A stretch of 30,141 nucleotides of DNA from a virus. Both the position numbers and the translations under genes were made by a program. The stretch covers positions 1 through 30,141 of IMG/VR virus record IMGVR_UViG_3300028189_000044, one strand, 5' to 3'. The notes below the pieces were generated by a model. It did not search any database. It was given only the letters and a program-made list of their open reading frames with translations, and was not told the DNA's origin. Positions 1 to 7,605 of this stretch are shown here, in pieces. Every line of letters starts with the position of its first letter. Positions within the stretch are counted from its first letter, which is position 1.

Positions 1-30
1 TTTTCCTAATTTTTTTTTTCGAGGAGAGCC
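1..30 (+). promoter_or_regulatory. Leader of the RNA polymerase gene with T-run and ribosome site
   Basis: The window opens with a T-rich stretch (an uninterrupted T-run at about 10-19) followed by a GAGGAG Shine-Dalgarno element 5-6 bases before the ATG at 31. The T-run could be the U-tract of an intrinsic terminator whose stem lies upstream of the window; that cannot be seen here. No host-type promoter is visible in these 30 bases. Confidence 0.4.
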
Positions 31-2265
31 ATGAAATCAAAGATAGTCGAAAGGCTTAATCGAAGACTCGTCACCGAAGTGTCCTCCAGAAATTCTCTTA
101 AGTTTTTGTTGGAAACAGATATTTCGGACTACATCGACGACATCATCGCAACGTTGTATCTCTACACCAGAACTCAAAGGGGAAATAATAAGACCGTGTA
201 TCTCACGGAAGTGATTGCAGCTATCGGGCACAGTGTGCGCAGCCGACTAAAGATGAAAACAGACTCTGGATTAGCGGCTAAGGGTGGCGCTTTCTTCCTG
301 TATACGTTTGAAGAGTTTGAAGTGATTGAAGTTGTTCTGGGACAGGGTCGAAACGGCCATAATGCATACATCATTCAAGTTGCTAACGATGATATGCTGA
401 CAGCTCTATGGGGCGCACTTTCCTTCGAGAAGACTGAAAAGCTACCTGCATTAGAGCCGTATGCACCGTGGGTTTCATCGAAGCATATTTCAGGTATGCC
501 TATCGTGAAGACTATGAACCGAGAGGTTCTGGAGGAGATTTCAGTAAGAGACCATCCACTGCTATTCGAGTGTCTCAACAAGGCACAACAAGAAGGCTGG
601 CAGGTCAACTCTGAGATATTCGACATCCAAGTGTGGGCACTACGAAACCGGACATCCGCGTTTAGGGATATCTGGGATCAGCAAGACCCTGAGGCTAAAA
701 AGACGAAACTTCGCGAAGCAAAGGCAATCAGTAACATCGCGTCCCGTTTTCGCGGCTTGACGTTCTACCATGTCTACTACTATGATTTCAGAGGTAGAAA
801 GTATCCGGCGACTGCCTACTTGCATGAGCAGGGCTCTGATATCGCCAGAGGTTTGCTTAGACGCGAAGCTTCAGCGCCTATTGGTAAGGCTGGTTTCTAT
901 TGGTTGATGGTGTCAATTGCATCGACCTGGGCCGGCGATTCTGGTCGACAAGACGAGCTGAAGACAGACAAAATACCCTTGAACGACCGTGAGCTGTGGG
1001 CACTCGATAATGAGGAAATCTTGATCGATTACGCCAAGGCACCTAAGGTCAACCAAGGCTGGATGGCCGCTGATAAACCATGGCAGTTTCTAGCAGCGTG
1101 CATGGAACTTGTTAAGGTACGTGAGTGGCAAGGGCTCATGAATGACGCTGATAACTATGAGTATGTGTCTCATCTGGAGTGCTATATCGACGGTAGTAAT
1201 AACGGCAGTCAACACTTAGCTGCGTTAACTCGTGATGAGACCACTGCACCTCATGTCAATTTGGTTCCCTTGGAGCTTCCAGGGGATCTCTACGCTTACG
1301 TGGCCGAATATGTTTGGGAAGCCCTTCATGACATCGTCATGGGTTTACCTAAAAGTGTCAAGCTACAGTGTGATCGCTTTATCGACAATCTGATAGAGCT
1401 TAAGAAGTTAATAAATGCTGCTGAACGCAACAGCGATGTCCGCAAAGAGTTGATTGTTGAGATACAAAGTCTCAAGATTGATAATGAGGACATTGCAGAC
1501 CTCACCTGTGCAGTGTACTGGGACAGAGTGACTGACAGTAAGCAGAGAAGAAAGATTGTAAAGCGTAATATCATGACACTGCCGTATGGCGGAAGCCCTT
1601 ATGGACTAGGACAGCAGCAAATTGACGATAGTAAACGACATGGTATCGAACAGCTGCTCTATCTAGAGCATAAGTGGGGTGCCTACATGGGTCGTCTTGT
1701 CTATGATACTTGTAAAAGGTCTCTCAAACGGCCTATGCAGCTGCTTACAGTGTTTGAAGCTGCCGGTAGACAAGCTGAAAAGAAGGGCGAATTTCTCTCC
1801 TGGCATGTACCTAAGACGAATTTCCCTGTTGTGCAGAATTACACAGAAGGGACTGTGTCTAAACTATGGGTGCAGTACGGACCACCCGATGGTCCACGTA
1901 AGAGTACAGGCTACTACGAGAACACACTACAACTTCATGTGTGCTTTATTGAGAAGCCCCGACCGTCTAAACGTAAGCAGTCTCAGGGTGCCAGTCCAAA
2001 CGCTATCCACAGCTTGGATGCCGCACACTTGATAATGGCTGTTTGCAGAGCAGACTTTGGGGTCACGACCATTCATGATTCCTTCGGTTGTCTGCTGTCT
2101 GATATGCCGACACTTTTTAGAATCATAAGAGAAACCTTTGTGGAACTTTATGAGGAGAACCCACTTGAAGCGCTAATGCACGACATCGACGGTGACCTTT
2201 CTGATGTACAGATTGGCACCTTGGAAGTGAGTCAGGTTCTTGACTCTGAATACTGTTTTTGTTAG
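31..2265 (+). CDS. Single-subunit T7-type DNA-directed RNA polymerase
   Basis: This 744-residue protein transcribes phage genes without host sigma factors. All catalytic landmarks of the T7 family are visible: the first metal aspartate in the IDGSNNGSQH motif (D387, T7 D537), the lysine and tyrosine of the O-helix in VKRNIMTLPYG (K511 and Y519, T7 K631 and Y639, same spacing of 8), and the second metal aspartate in TIHDSFG (D683, T7 D812). The segment before SPNAIHSLDAAH, about residues 590-650, occupies the place of the T7 promoter-specificity loop. The protein is shorter than T7 RNAP (883 residues), mostly at the N-terminal, promoter-melting side, while the D387-K511 interval is about 30 residues longer. 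The ATG has a GAGGAG site. It is the probable reader of the three motif copies at 3109, 16745 and 29759. Confidence 0.97.
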   Translation: MKSKIVERLNRRLVTEVSSRNSLKFLLETDISDYIDDIIATLYLYTRTQRGNNKTVYLTEVIAAIGHSVRSRLKMKTDSGLAAKGGAFFLYTFEEFEVIEVVLGQGRNGHNAYIIQVANDDMLTALWGALSFEKTEKLPALEPYAPWVSSKHISGMPIVKTMNREVLEEISVRDHPLLFECLNKAQQEGWQVNSEIFDIQVWALRNRTSAFRDIWDQQDPEAKKTKLREAKAISNIASRFRGLTFYHVYYYDFRGRKYPATAYLHEQGSDIARGLLRREASAPIGKAGFYWLMVSIASTWAGDSGRQDELKTDKIPLNDRELWALDNEEILIDYAKAPKVNQGWMAADKPWQFLAACMELVKVREWQGLMNDADNYEYVSHLECYIDGSNNGSQHLAALTRDETTAPHVNLVPLELPGDLYAYVAEYVWEALHDIVMGLPKSVKLQCDRFIDNLIELKKLINAAERNSDVRKELIVEIQSLKIDNEDIADLTCAVYWDRVTDSKQRRKIVKRNIMTLPYGGSPYGLGQQQIDDSKRHGIEQLLYLEHKWGAYMGRLVYDTCKRSLKRPMQLLTVFEAAGRQAEKKGEFLSWHVPKTNFPVVQNYTEGTVSKLWVQYGPPDGPRKSTGYYENTLQLHVCFIEKPRPSKRKQSQGASPNAIHSLDAAHLIMAVCRADFGVTTIHDSFGCLLSDMPTLFRIIRETFVELYEENPLEALMHDIDGDLSDVQIGTLEVSQVLDSEYCFC

Positions 2266-2277
2266 GAGAAGACTAAA

Positions 2278-2910
2278 ATGAAAACTATTGACACCTTTGC
2301 GGGTCTGTCTGATATCGCTGACGAAGAACTTCGTCTACATTACTCCGGCGAGTTCCTTCGGGTACTTGGTCATGGTGAAGCCTCCGAAGCTGACCTTGAG
2401 CAGGTCATGATCAACGCGCCACCCTTCTCTGAGTTTGCAGGTGGTTCTTTAAATATCATCGAAACCATGGAAGACTTGAACGAAGTGTCCACACCGAACA
2501 TGTCCAATGACGGTGAGAACTGGGCTTCAATCGTCGAAATTGCCAGTGCCTTTGACATGTGTGAATACATTCTCAAGGGTAAACATGTCAGCCTAATGTC
2601 TGCCTGGAACAACGCCGGTGGTGCCACCTACGCGATCCCTCGACATATCGCTAACAAATGCGACAATGTGAAACTGTCTGTGGCAATGACAGCGGAGGCA
2701 TGGAATCCTTCTATGAAAGAAAAGCCTCAGGCGGAAATGTTTCCAGAAGACGTTGTTAGTACGCTGGCCGCTGTTGGTCTCGAAGTATCTGAAGTTCCTG
2801 TTGCCGAACCCGTGGAGCCGATGAATTTGACCATCACTGACGAAGTCTCTGAATGGCCTACTGATGAGGGTGTGCAGGAGTCGGAAGATGACGATCAAAA
2901 TAACCCGTAG
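2278..2910 (+). CDS. Hypothetical acidic protein downstream of the RNA polymerase
   Basis: A 210-residue protein that I do not recognise. It starts 12 bases after the polymerase stop with a GGAGAAG ribosome site, so the two are very likely co-transcribed. No transmembrane segment, nucleotide-binding loop or zinc motif is visible. The C-terminal 45 residues are strongly acidic and poor in hydrophobics (ending in a run of E, D and N), a pattern often used for disordered tails or DNA mimicry. The final 23 bases overlap the next gene. Position next to the polymerase makes a transcription or early host-interaction role possible, but this is inference from location only. Confidence 0.75.
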   Translation: MKTIDTFAGLSDIADEELRLHYSGEFLRVLGHGEASEADLEQVMINAPPFSEFAGGSLNIIETMEDLNEVSTPNMSNDGENWASIVEIASAFDMCEYILKGKHVSLMSAWNNAGGATYAIPRHIANKCDNVKLSVAMTAEAWNPSMKEKPQAEMFPEDVVSTLAAVGLEVSEVPVAEPVEPMNLTITDEVSEWPTDEGVQESEDDDQNNP

Positions 2911-3091
2911 GTCTCCTTTTTCAGGGAAGATTCACACCAAAGAGTTGGACATTACCAGCTCACAAATTGCCGACTACGATAACGGAATGCTTGTGCAAGA
3001 TGCATTTCCAAATCTCGATGCCGGTGATAGGGAATTCTTTCATACAGGAATTACCGATGAAGAATGGGACGCTCAGTTCCCTGACGTATGA
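2888..3091 (+). CDS. Small conserved phage protein with REF-TGIT-EWD type C-terminus
   Basis: A 67-residue protein. I place the start at 2888 rather than at the upstream ATG (2864) because AGGAG lies seven bases before it. The pattern, 'TGK/SGK..T.ELDIT..Q...Y.NG...QDAFPNL...DREFF.TGIT.EEWD', resembles a small hypothetical protein that recurs in many unrelated tailed and single-stranded DNA phages; that recognition is from memory and its function is unknown to me. It overlaps the preceding gene by 23 bases in another frame, and is the last gene before the promoter-like site at 3109, so it closes the RNA polymerase transcription block. Confidence 0.75.
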   Translation: MTIKITRRSPFSGKIHTKELDITSSQIADYDNGMLVQDAFPNLDAGDREFFHTGITDEEWDAQFPDV

Positions 3092-3097
3092 AATCAA

Positions 3098-3135
3098 CCC
3101 GGAGAGGGCAACCCGTTAAATTAACCCTCTTCGGG
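3098..3135 (+). repeat. Inverted repeat enclosing the first promoter-like motif
   Basis: CCCGGAGAGGG at 3098-3108 can pair with CCCTCTTCGGG at 3125-3135: eleven pairs with one G-U. The 16-base loop is exactly the first 16 bases of the repeated motif. In RNA this would be a hairpin at the 3' end of the upstream transcript, with no U-tract, so a processing site or 3' stabiliser is more likely than an intrinsic terminator. The other two motif copies do not have an equally strong stem. Confidence 0.6.
3109..3128 (+). promoter_or_regulatory. Candidate phage RNA polymerase promoter, copy 1
   Basis: The 20-mer CAACCCGTTAAATTAACCCT occurs here and, base for base, at 16745-16764; 17 of 20 bases recur at 29759-29778. 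All three lie in gaps without genes and ahead of + strand units; this copy is 32 bases before the SSB gene. A T7-type polymerase is encoded upstream, and such polymerases read conserved promoters of about 20 bases, so promoter identity is the simplest reading. The core is nearly palindromic, so direction is inferred from the downstream genes. Confidence 0.65.
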
Positions 3136-3160
3136 AATCTTACTTATATAGAGGTATAAA

Positions 3161-3784
3161 ATGATCCTTCACGATTGCGAAATCTGGTATCCGAAATTGA
3201 TGCCAGGACGTCCGAACGCAAAGTTCGACAAGAAGAATCCCACCTGGGAACTCCAGCTGCGTACTACCAGCAAGGAGAAGAAAAAGGAATGGGAAGCACT
3301 GAATCTCAATGTCAAGGCAGTTATCCCTGACGAAGATGGTGCAGACCCGTTTTATCGTGTGAACATCAAACGAAAGACCATCAAAGCCGATGGAACAGCT
3401 TCCAAAGAAGTTGAAGTTGTTGATGGTAACATGGACCCTGTCGACCCTGGCAGCATCGGGAACGGCTCCATCGGAAACATTCGAATCTTCCAATATCCAT
3501 ATGAGAGCGATGACGGTCCAGGTATCGCCTCAATGCTGATGGCAGTCCAGTTGACCACACACATTGTCTACAAGTCGGCCATTGATCCTGATGATCAATT
3601 TGGTGCCACTGAGACAAAAGTTATTACGCCACCGCCGGAGGAAGAAGAGACTCCTGAGACAACTCAGGCAGCGCCTTCAACGCCCTCTACTCCCGCTGCG
3701 CCTGGAACTCCGAGCTTGAACCCTCCAGGGACTCCAAGTACTCCTGAAGCAGGCTCAGAGATCGACGACGAAATCCCTTTCTAG
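3161..3784 (+). CDS. Single-stranded DNA-binding protein with SSB-type acidic tip
   Basis: A 207-residue protein that coats single-stranded DNA during replication and recombination. Residues 1 to about 150 carry the beta-rich, aromatic pattern of phage SSBs in the T7 gp2.5 position (LHDCEIWYPKL, WELQLRT, then F/Y-rich strands). Residues about 155-198 are a linker rich in P, S, T and E with repeated PSTP/PGTPS units. The last residues are EIDDEIPF, nearly the DDDIPF tip of bacterial SSB that recruits partner proteins. It follows the promoter-like site and has a GAGG ribosome element. The N-terminal family assignment rests on context and pattern; the tail is directly visible. Confidence 0.85.
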   Translation: MILHDCEIWYPKLMPGRPNAKFDKKNPTWELQLRTTSKEKKKEWEALNLNVKAVIPDEDGADPFYRVNIKRKTIKADGTASKEVEVVDGNMDPVDPGSIGNGSIGNIRIFQYPYESDDGPGIASMLMAVQLTTHIVYKSAIDPDDQFGATETKVITPPPEEEETPETTQAAPSTPSTPAAPGTPSLNPPGTPSTPEAGSEIDDEIPF

Positions 3785-3799
3785 GGAACAGCCTCGTAC

Positions 3800-3834
3800 T
3801 AATGGGTATGTGATATACGATTGCATACCCATTA
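3800..3834 (+). repeat. 11-bp perfect hairpin between SSB and DUF3310 genes
   Basis: AATGGGTATG at 3801-3810 is fully complementary to CATACCCATT at 3824-3833, extended by one outer T-A pair, with a 13-base loop. No U-run follows, so it is not a standard intrinsic terminator. A second hairpin with the same ATGGGT/ACCCAT shoulder lies at 11276, which suggests a shared role such as RNase processing or mRNA end protection. Confidence 0.6.
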
Positions 3835-3867
3835 TACGCAATTACTAGAGATATGGAGGGTCAATAT

Positions 3868-4173
3868 ATGACCACGAAAAAAGCAACACGCAAGACACCA
3901 AAGGATCACATCAACCCAAGTCACTACCAGGGTTACTTTGGGGACTTGCAGTGGATTGAGACCATGCAGTACCTCCCAGAGTTTCTTGATCCAAACTGTT
4001 TCAAGGCTGCTCTCAAACTTCAGATCCGAAAGTACATGGATCGGTCTGGCCAGAAGGATGCTGAACTTCAGGAAACCAAGAAAGCCATCTGGTATCACAA
4101 GTTCCTGGCCGCTTACATCGCCAACGACAACAAGCCGATTCGCGTGGCGGACATCGATAATCTTCTGAAGTAG
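3868..4173 (+). CDS. DUF3310-type small phage protein
   Basis: A 101-residue protein. The start is set at 3868 because GGAGGG lies seven bases before it; an in-frame ATG at 3853 lacks such a site. The order 'DHINPSHYQG', then a hydrophobic helix, then 'FKAALKLQIRKYMDRSGQK' and 'ETKKAIWYHKFLAAYI' matches the DUF3310 pattern (conserved HY near the N-terminus, K-Y-x-x-R helix, KKAxWYL helix) common in tailed phages. DUF3310 proteins are sometimes labelled nucleotide-kinase-like but no enzymatic activity is established as far as I know. It is eight bases upstream of DNA polymerase, with which it is surely co-transcribed. Confidence 0.8.
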   Translation: MTTKKATRKTPKDHINPSHYQGYFGDLQWIETMQYLPEFLDPNCFKAALKLQIRKYMDRSGQKDAELQETKKAIWYHKFLAAYIANDNKPIRVADIDNLLK

Positions 4174-4181
4174 GAGGTCTC

Positions 4182-6083
4182 ATGACCAGTAAAGGACGTT
4201 ATGTCTTTGACACAGAAACAAATGGTCTCATTCCAGAGGCTACCAAGATGCACATCATCTACTTGTACGATTTGGACACCCATGAGTTAGTATACTTTCT
4301 TGAAGGTGACCTAGATTGGCAGGACATCGTGACCAATGCAAGATTACTCGTCGGTCACAACATCTGTGGCTTTGACTTGACAATCTTCCTGAAGCTGTTC
4401 AACCTCAAGATACCTCGTACAGTTGCTATCCACGACACCATGCTTATGTCCATGATCCTCGACTATCGAAGGTTCGACGGTGGAAGCCGTAATAGCTTTG
4501 ATAACGGTGGTCATGGACTGAAGGCCTGGGGTGAACACTTAGAGTACCCTAAGGTTGAGCATGAGGAGTGGGAAGTCTACTCTGAGGAAATGAGAGTACG
4601 CTGTGAGGTTGACACTAGAATGAATGTGGAGGTCTACAAAGAACTCCTCGATGAATTCAAGCAGCTTCAGGAACAGAACAATCTGATTGGCCCCTATCTG
4701 AAAGCTGAACACTACCTCGCCAGATGGCAATCAGAGGCTCAGTTAGCTGGTTGGCCTTTTGACAAGGAAGCGGCTCTTGAGCTGTACTCTGAATTGGATG
4801 AGCGCAAAACATTTATTACGGAGAAGCTTGAGAGTATACTTGGTATCAAGACAATCGCTGTAGACAAAGTAAAAGGTGTGGTCGCAACTAAGGTCCCTAA
4901 ATGGACCAAACAAGGTTGCTACGCTGCCCACACAGCCACTTGGTTTGATATCGATCCCTGGTCTGGCTTTGAAGGTGAAATTCGGATGGTTGAGGGTCCG
5001 TACTCTCGTGTTAAGTTTGAACCGTTGAAACTAACTGCTCCAGGTGACGTTAAGATCTTTCTGTTCAGAAATGGGTGGGTGCCGACTGAGTACAACTACA
5101 AATTTGATCAAGAGACTCGTAAGAAGATTCAGATGGCCCCTAAGATTACTGAAGATAGTCTTGAGATTCTAGGTGGCGATGGTGCCTTGTATTCTGACTT
5201 CACAACGATCTGTTCACGCTTTAATGTGTTGACAACTTGGCTAGAGAATGTTGATGATGATAATCGTTTGCACGGTGACTCTTTTACAATCGGAACGCCA
5301 AGTATGCGAACCCGTCACAACGTCATTGTGAACCTACCTACCGGGGATGCTCCGTATGGTAAGCAAATGCGACAGTTGTTCAAGGGAATACCTGGTTGGA
5401 AACTGATTGGCTGTGACTCAGCAGGTAACCAAGCTCGTGGACTCGCGCACTACCTCGGTAATGAGGACTTTATTGATGTTCTTCTGAACGGTGACATCCA
5501 CAACTACAACGCCGATGCTATGACCAAGGCACTTAAAGCTATGGGTATCGAACACACTGTTAAGAGAACTGAGTCTAAACGTGTGTACTACGCCTTCCTG
5601 TTTGGTGCTGGCGGTGATAAAATGTGGTCCTATATCTTTGGTAATCTGGACTCTAAAAAGGGCAATAAATTCAAGAAGGAATTCTCGAAAGCTGTCCCTG
5701 GTCTGTCTGAGTTGCTAGACAAGTTGGAGAACATCTACCATTCCACTAATCAAAACGGTTACGGCTACATTCCCTCATTAGCTGGAAATCGTATCTATGT
5801 GGACTCTACCCACAAGCTATTGGTGTATCTACTCCAGGCTTGCGAGAAGATCACTTGTTCAGCTGCTCTCATGCTGACGGTCGATAAGCTCGAAGAAGAG
5901 GGTATCCCTTACCAACCTCTCATTCACTATCATGATGAGGAAGATTTCATGGTACCAGAGGAACACGCTGAGAGAGCCGCCGAAATCGGTGCTTGGGCAT
6001 TCAAAGAGGGTCCGAAACTTTTCGGTATTGACATTATGGACGGTGAAGGAATGATTGGAGATAACTGGTTTGAGATCCATTAG
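4182..6083 (+). CDS. T7-type family A DNA polymerase with 3'-5' exonuclease
   Basis: A 633-residue replicative polymerase (T7 gp5 is 704). The N-terminal proofreading domain shows Exo I (VFDTETNG, residues about 8-15), Exo II (GHNICGFDLTIF) and an Exo III-like aspartate (CEVDTRMNVEVY). The polymerase domain shows motif A (GCDSAGNQARGLAHYL, catalytic D412), motif B (SKRVYYAFLFGAG, K466 and Y470, the T7 K522/Y526 pair) and motif C (HYHDEEDF, H584-D585). The residue that is the ribonucleotide-excluding glutamate in T7 (E480, in DASGLELR) is glutamine Q417 here. The start has GGAGG six bases upstream. Like T7 polymerase it may need a processivity partner; host thioredoxin use cannot be judged from sequence. 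Confidence 0.97.
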   Translation: MTSKGRYVFDTETNGLIPEATKMHIIYLYDLDTHELVYFLEGDLDWQDIVTNARLLVGHNICGFDLTIFLKLFNLKIPRTVAIHDTMLMSMILDYRRFDGGSRNSFDNGGHGLKAWGEHLEYPKVEHEEWEVYSEEMRVRCEVDTRMNVEVYKELLDEFKQLQEQNNLIGPYLKAEHYLARWQSEAQLAGWPFDKEAALELYSELDERKTFITEKLESILGIKTIAVDKVKGVVATKVPKWTKQGCYAAHTATWFDIDPWSGFEGEIRMVEGPYSRVKFEPLKLTAPGDVKIFLFRNGWVPTEYNYKFDQETRKKIQMAPKITEDSLEILGGDGALYSDFTTICSRFNVLTTWLENVDDDNRLHGDSFTIGTPSMRTRHNVIVNLPTGDAPYGKQMRQLFKGIPGWKLIGCDSAGNQARGLAHYLGNEDFIDVLLNGDIHNYNADAMTKALKAMGIEHTVKRTESKRVYYAFLFGAGGDKMWSYIFGNLDSKKGNKFKKEFSKAVPGLSELLDKLENIYHSTNQNGYGYIPSLAGNRIYVDSTHKLLVYLLQACEKITCSAALMLTVDKLEEEGIPYQPLIHYHDEEDFMVPEEHAERAAEIGAWAFKEGPKLFGIDIMDGEGMIGDNWFEIH

Positions 6084-6102
6084 TATTGAAAAAGGAGAGG
6101 TA

Positions 6103-6921
6103 ATGTTAGCGATTATTGATGGCGACATTCTTGCTTACCTTGCCTGTAAGCCTCGAAAAAAGAAAACAGGAACTGTTCAAATAACTTCTCTGGACGACGC
6201 TGGTCGGGTCGTTCCAGAGGAGACTACAAAAGAAGAAGATACAGCGTACCTAATGGCCTCTTGGGCTAACTTTCAGAAAGACCTTGATCGGTTACTTGAG
6301 AGTTTGTTCTGCACAGAGTACATTATGGTGATGAAAGGTCCGGGAAACTTTAGAGACGACCTCTATGTCGACTACAAGGCCAACCGTGCCAACCCAAACC
6401 CGAACTACAAACCAAAGGACTTCGCACCGTCAATCAGAAAGTTGGCTCTCAGACATGAGCTTACTATCGACTCTGACGGGAGAGAAGCTGATGACTTTGT
6501 TAGGATATGGGCTGAAGAAGCACGTCTGCATGGTGTGCCTTTCATCATCTGCTCCAATGATAAAGATCTACAGTGCATCCCTGGTAAGTACTACAACGTC
6601 AAGAAAAAAGAAATGACTGTTGTGACTGAGGAGTTCGCGCGCAGACACTACTACACGCAGATCCTCAAGGGGGACCCTACCGACAATATCCCAGGGGTTC
6701 CTGGGATTGGCGATAAGAAGGCGGAGAAGATTCTGGCTGACTGTGAAACTGACGAAGAGTTTCAAGAGGAAATTGTCAGTTATTATCTGGGTGCCTATGA
6801 TGATGAGTGGTACGAACATCTGCTCATTAATGGAAAGCTAATCCACATTCAGACGCACATGAATGACTACTTTACCGCTGATCAGTGGCCGGTAGTAAAA
6901 GAGATAAAGGGTCTCGAATGA
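6103..6921 (+). CDS. 5'-3' exonuclease / flap endonuclease (PIN and H3TH domains)
   Basis: A 272-residue nuclease that removes RNA primers and degrades 5' ends. The start at 6103 follows AAAGGAGAGG; an in-frame ATG at 6055 lies inside the polymerase gene and is less likely. Metal-binding acidic motifs are in order: IIDGDILAY at the N-terminus, an R-x-x-LY-x-DYKANR bridge motif, DGREADD, SNDKDL, and the helix-hairpin signature GDPTDNIPGVPGIGDKKA. This is the arrangement of the T5 FEN / T7 gp6 / Pol I 5'-nuclease superfamily. It sits directly after DNA polymerase, as expected for an enzyme that works on the lagging strand, and overlaps the next gene by four bases. Confidence 0.93.
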   Translation: MLAIIDGDILAYLACKPRKKKTGTVQITSLDDAGRVVPEETTKEEDTAYLMASWANFQKDLDRLLESLFCTEYIMVMKGPGNFRDDLYVDYKANRANPNPNYKPKDFAPSIRKLALRHELTIDSDGREADDFVRIWAEEARLHGVPFIICSNDKDLQCIPGKYYNVKKKEMTVVTEEFARRHYYTQILKGDPTDNIPGVPGIGDKKAEKILADCETDEEFQEEIVSYYLGAYDDEWYEHLLINGKLIHIQTHMNDYFTADQWPVVKEIKGLE

Positions 6922-7379
6922 TAATACCAAAGACGGCGAAGCCTCGGTCAAAATTCAATAACGGCCATTGGATGTTTGACGAGCAAATGGGTGATGGGAT
7001 GGGTTTTATCTATGTGATCCGTGATGATTACATGGGACGCTTCTACCTGGGCAAGAAATTGTTTAGGGGTCACGGTAAGCTCAATAAGGGTAAAGAATCG
7101 AACTGGAAGAAGTATACGTCATCCTCAAAACTCTTAGGTGAAATGTTCAAAGAGAGACCTCGTAGCCAGTTCAGCTTCATCGGCATCGAGCAATACCAAA
7201 CTAAAGGGACACTCTCTTACTCAGAGACGTGGTCCTTATGCCACGTAGAAGCGCCCACTAGTGACCTCTGGTACAACAGACTGATTGAGAAGGTTGCTTG
7301 GAATGTTAAGGAGAGTATCACTGACAGACATAAGGACCGACTTCGTCGAGCAATAGCAATGGAGACTTTCGATGGCTAA
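6918..7379 (+). CDS. SegE-like GIY-YIG domain endonuclease (putative)
   Basis: A 153-residue protein starting at the ATGA overlap with the exonuclease stop. The N-terminal half carries a GIY-YIG-like core: GFIYVIRDDYMGRFYLGKK, then ESNWKKYTSSSKLLGEMFKE, which matches the pattern I associate with the GIY-YIG domain of T4 SegE-type endonucleases (IGKKQFW...SDWKKYWSSSEELK). A glutamate that could be the metal ligand follows in YSETWSLCHVEAP. The C-terminal half is basic (ITDRHKDRLRRA). SegE in T4 is a free-standing homing endonuclease; here the gene is embedded in a tight replication operon where T7 places its Holliday-junction nuclease, so a housekeeping resolvase or branch-nuclease role is equally plausible. 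Confidence 0.7.
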   Translation: MIIPKTAKPRSKFNNGHWMFDEQMGDGMGFIYVIRDDYMGRFYLGKKLFRGHGKLNKGKESNWKKYTSSSKLLGEMFKERPRSQFSFIGIEQYQTKGTLSYSETWSLCHVEAPTSDLWYNRLIEKVAWNVKESITDRHKDRLRRAIAMETFDG

Positions 7380-7605
7380 AGTATTTAATGTGGCAGTGCT
7401 GTTATCGACAATGGCTGTATGGATCTATCTCTTTGTGGAGATTGTCTATCGTAACGAGTACACTCAAATGGATCTCATGATCCTCTACGTGTTTGGCTTC
7501 GTCTACTCTGTGGGTGTAGTTAGACGAGAGAAAGCACTGAAAGAGGCAAAAGAAAAGGAGGACGATATTGTCCAGGATAATAACCCCAAATCAACCCTGC
7601 CCTGA
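7372..7605 (+). CDS. Small two-span membrane protein
   Basis: A 77-residue protein with two hydrophobic segments, about residues 5-25 (VAVLLSTMAVWIYLFVEIV) and 33-50 (MDLMILYVFGFVYSVGVV), and a charged, lysine/glutamate-rich C-terminal tail. It overlaps the preceding gene by eight bases and the primase-helicase by 38 bases, so translation is coupled. I do not recognise a family. Small inner-membrane peptides inside phage replication operons can tether replication proteins or alter the host envelope, but nothing in the sequence decides between these. Confidence 0.65.
   Translation: MAKVFNVAVLLSTMAVWIYLFVEIVYRNEYTQMDLMILYVFGFVYSVGVVRREKALKEAKEKEDDIVQDNNPKSTLP

Noticed and set aside
1679-2032. 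Open frame within the RNA polymerase gene
   Set aside because: It runs in another frame through conserved polymerase motifs, without a ribosome site; it is a coding shadow.
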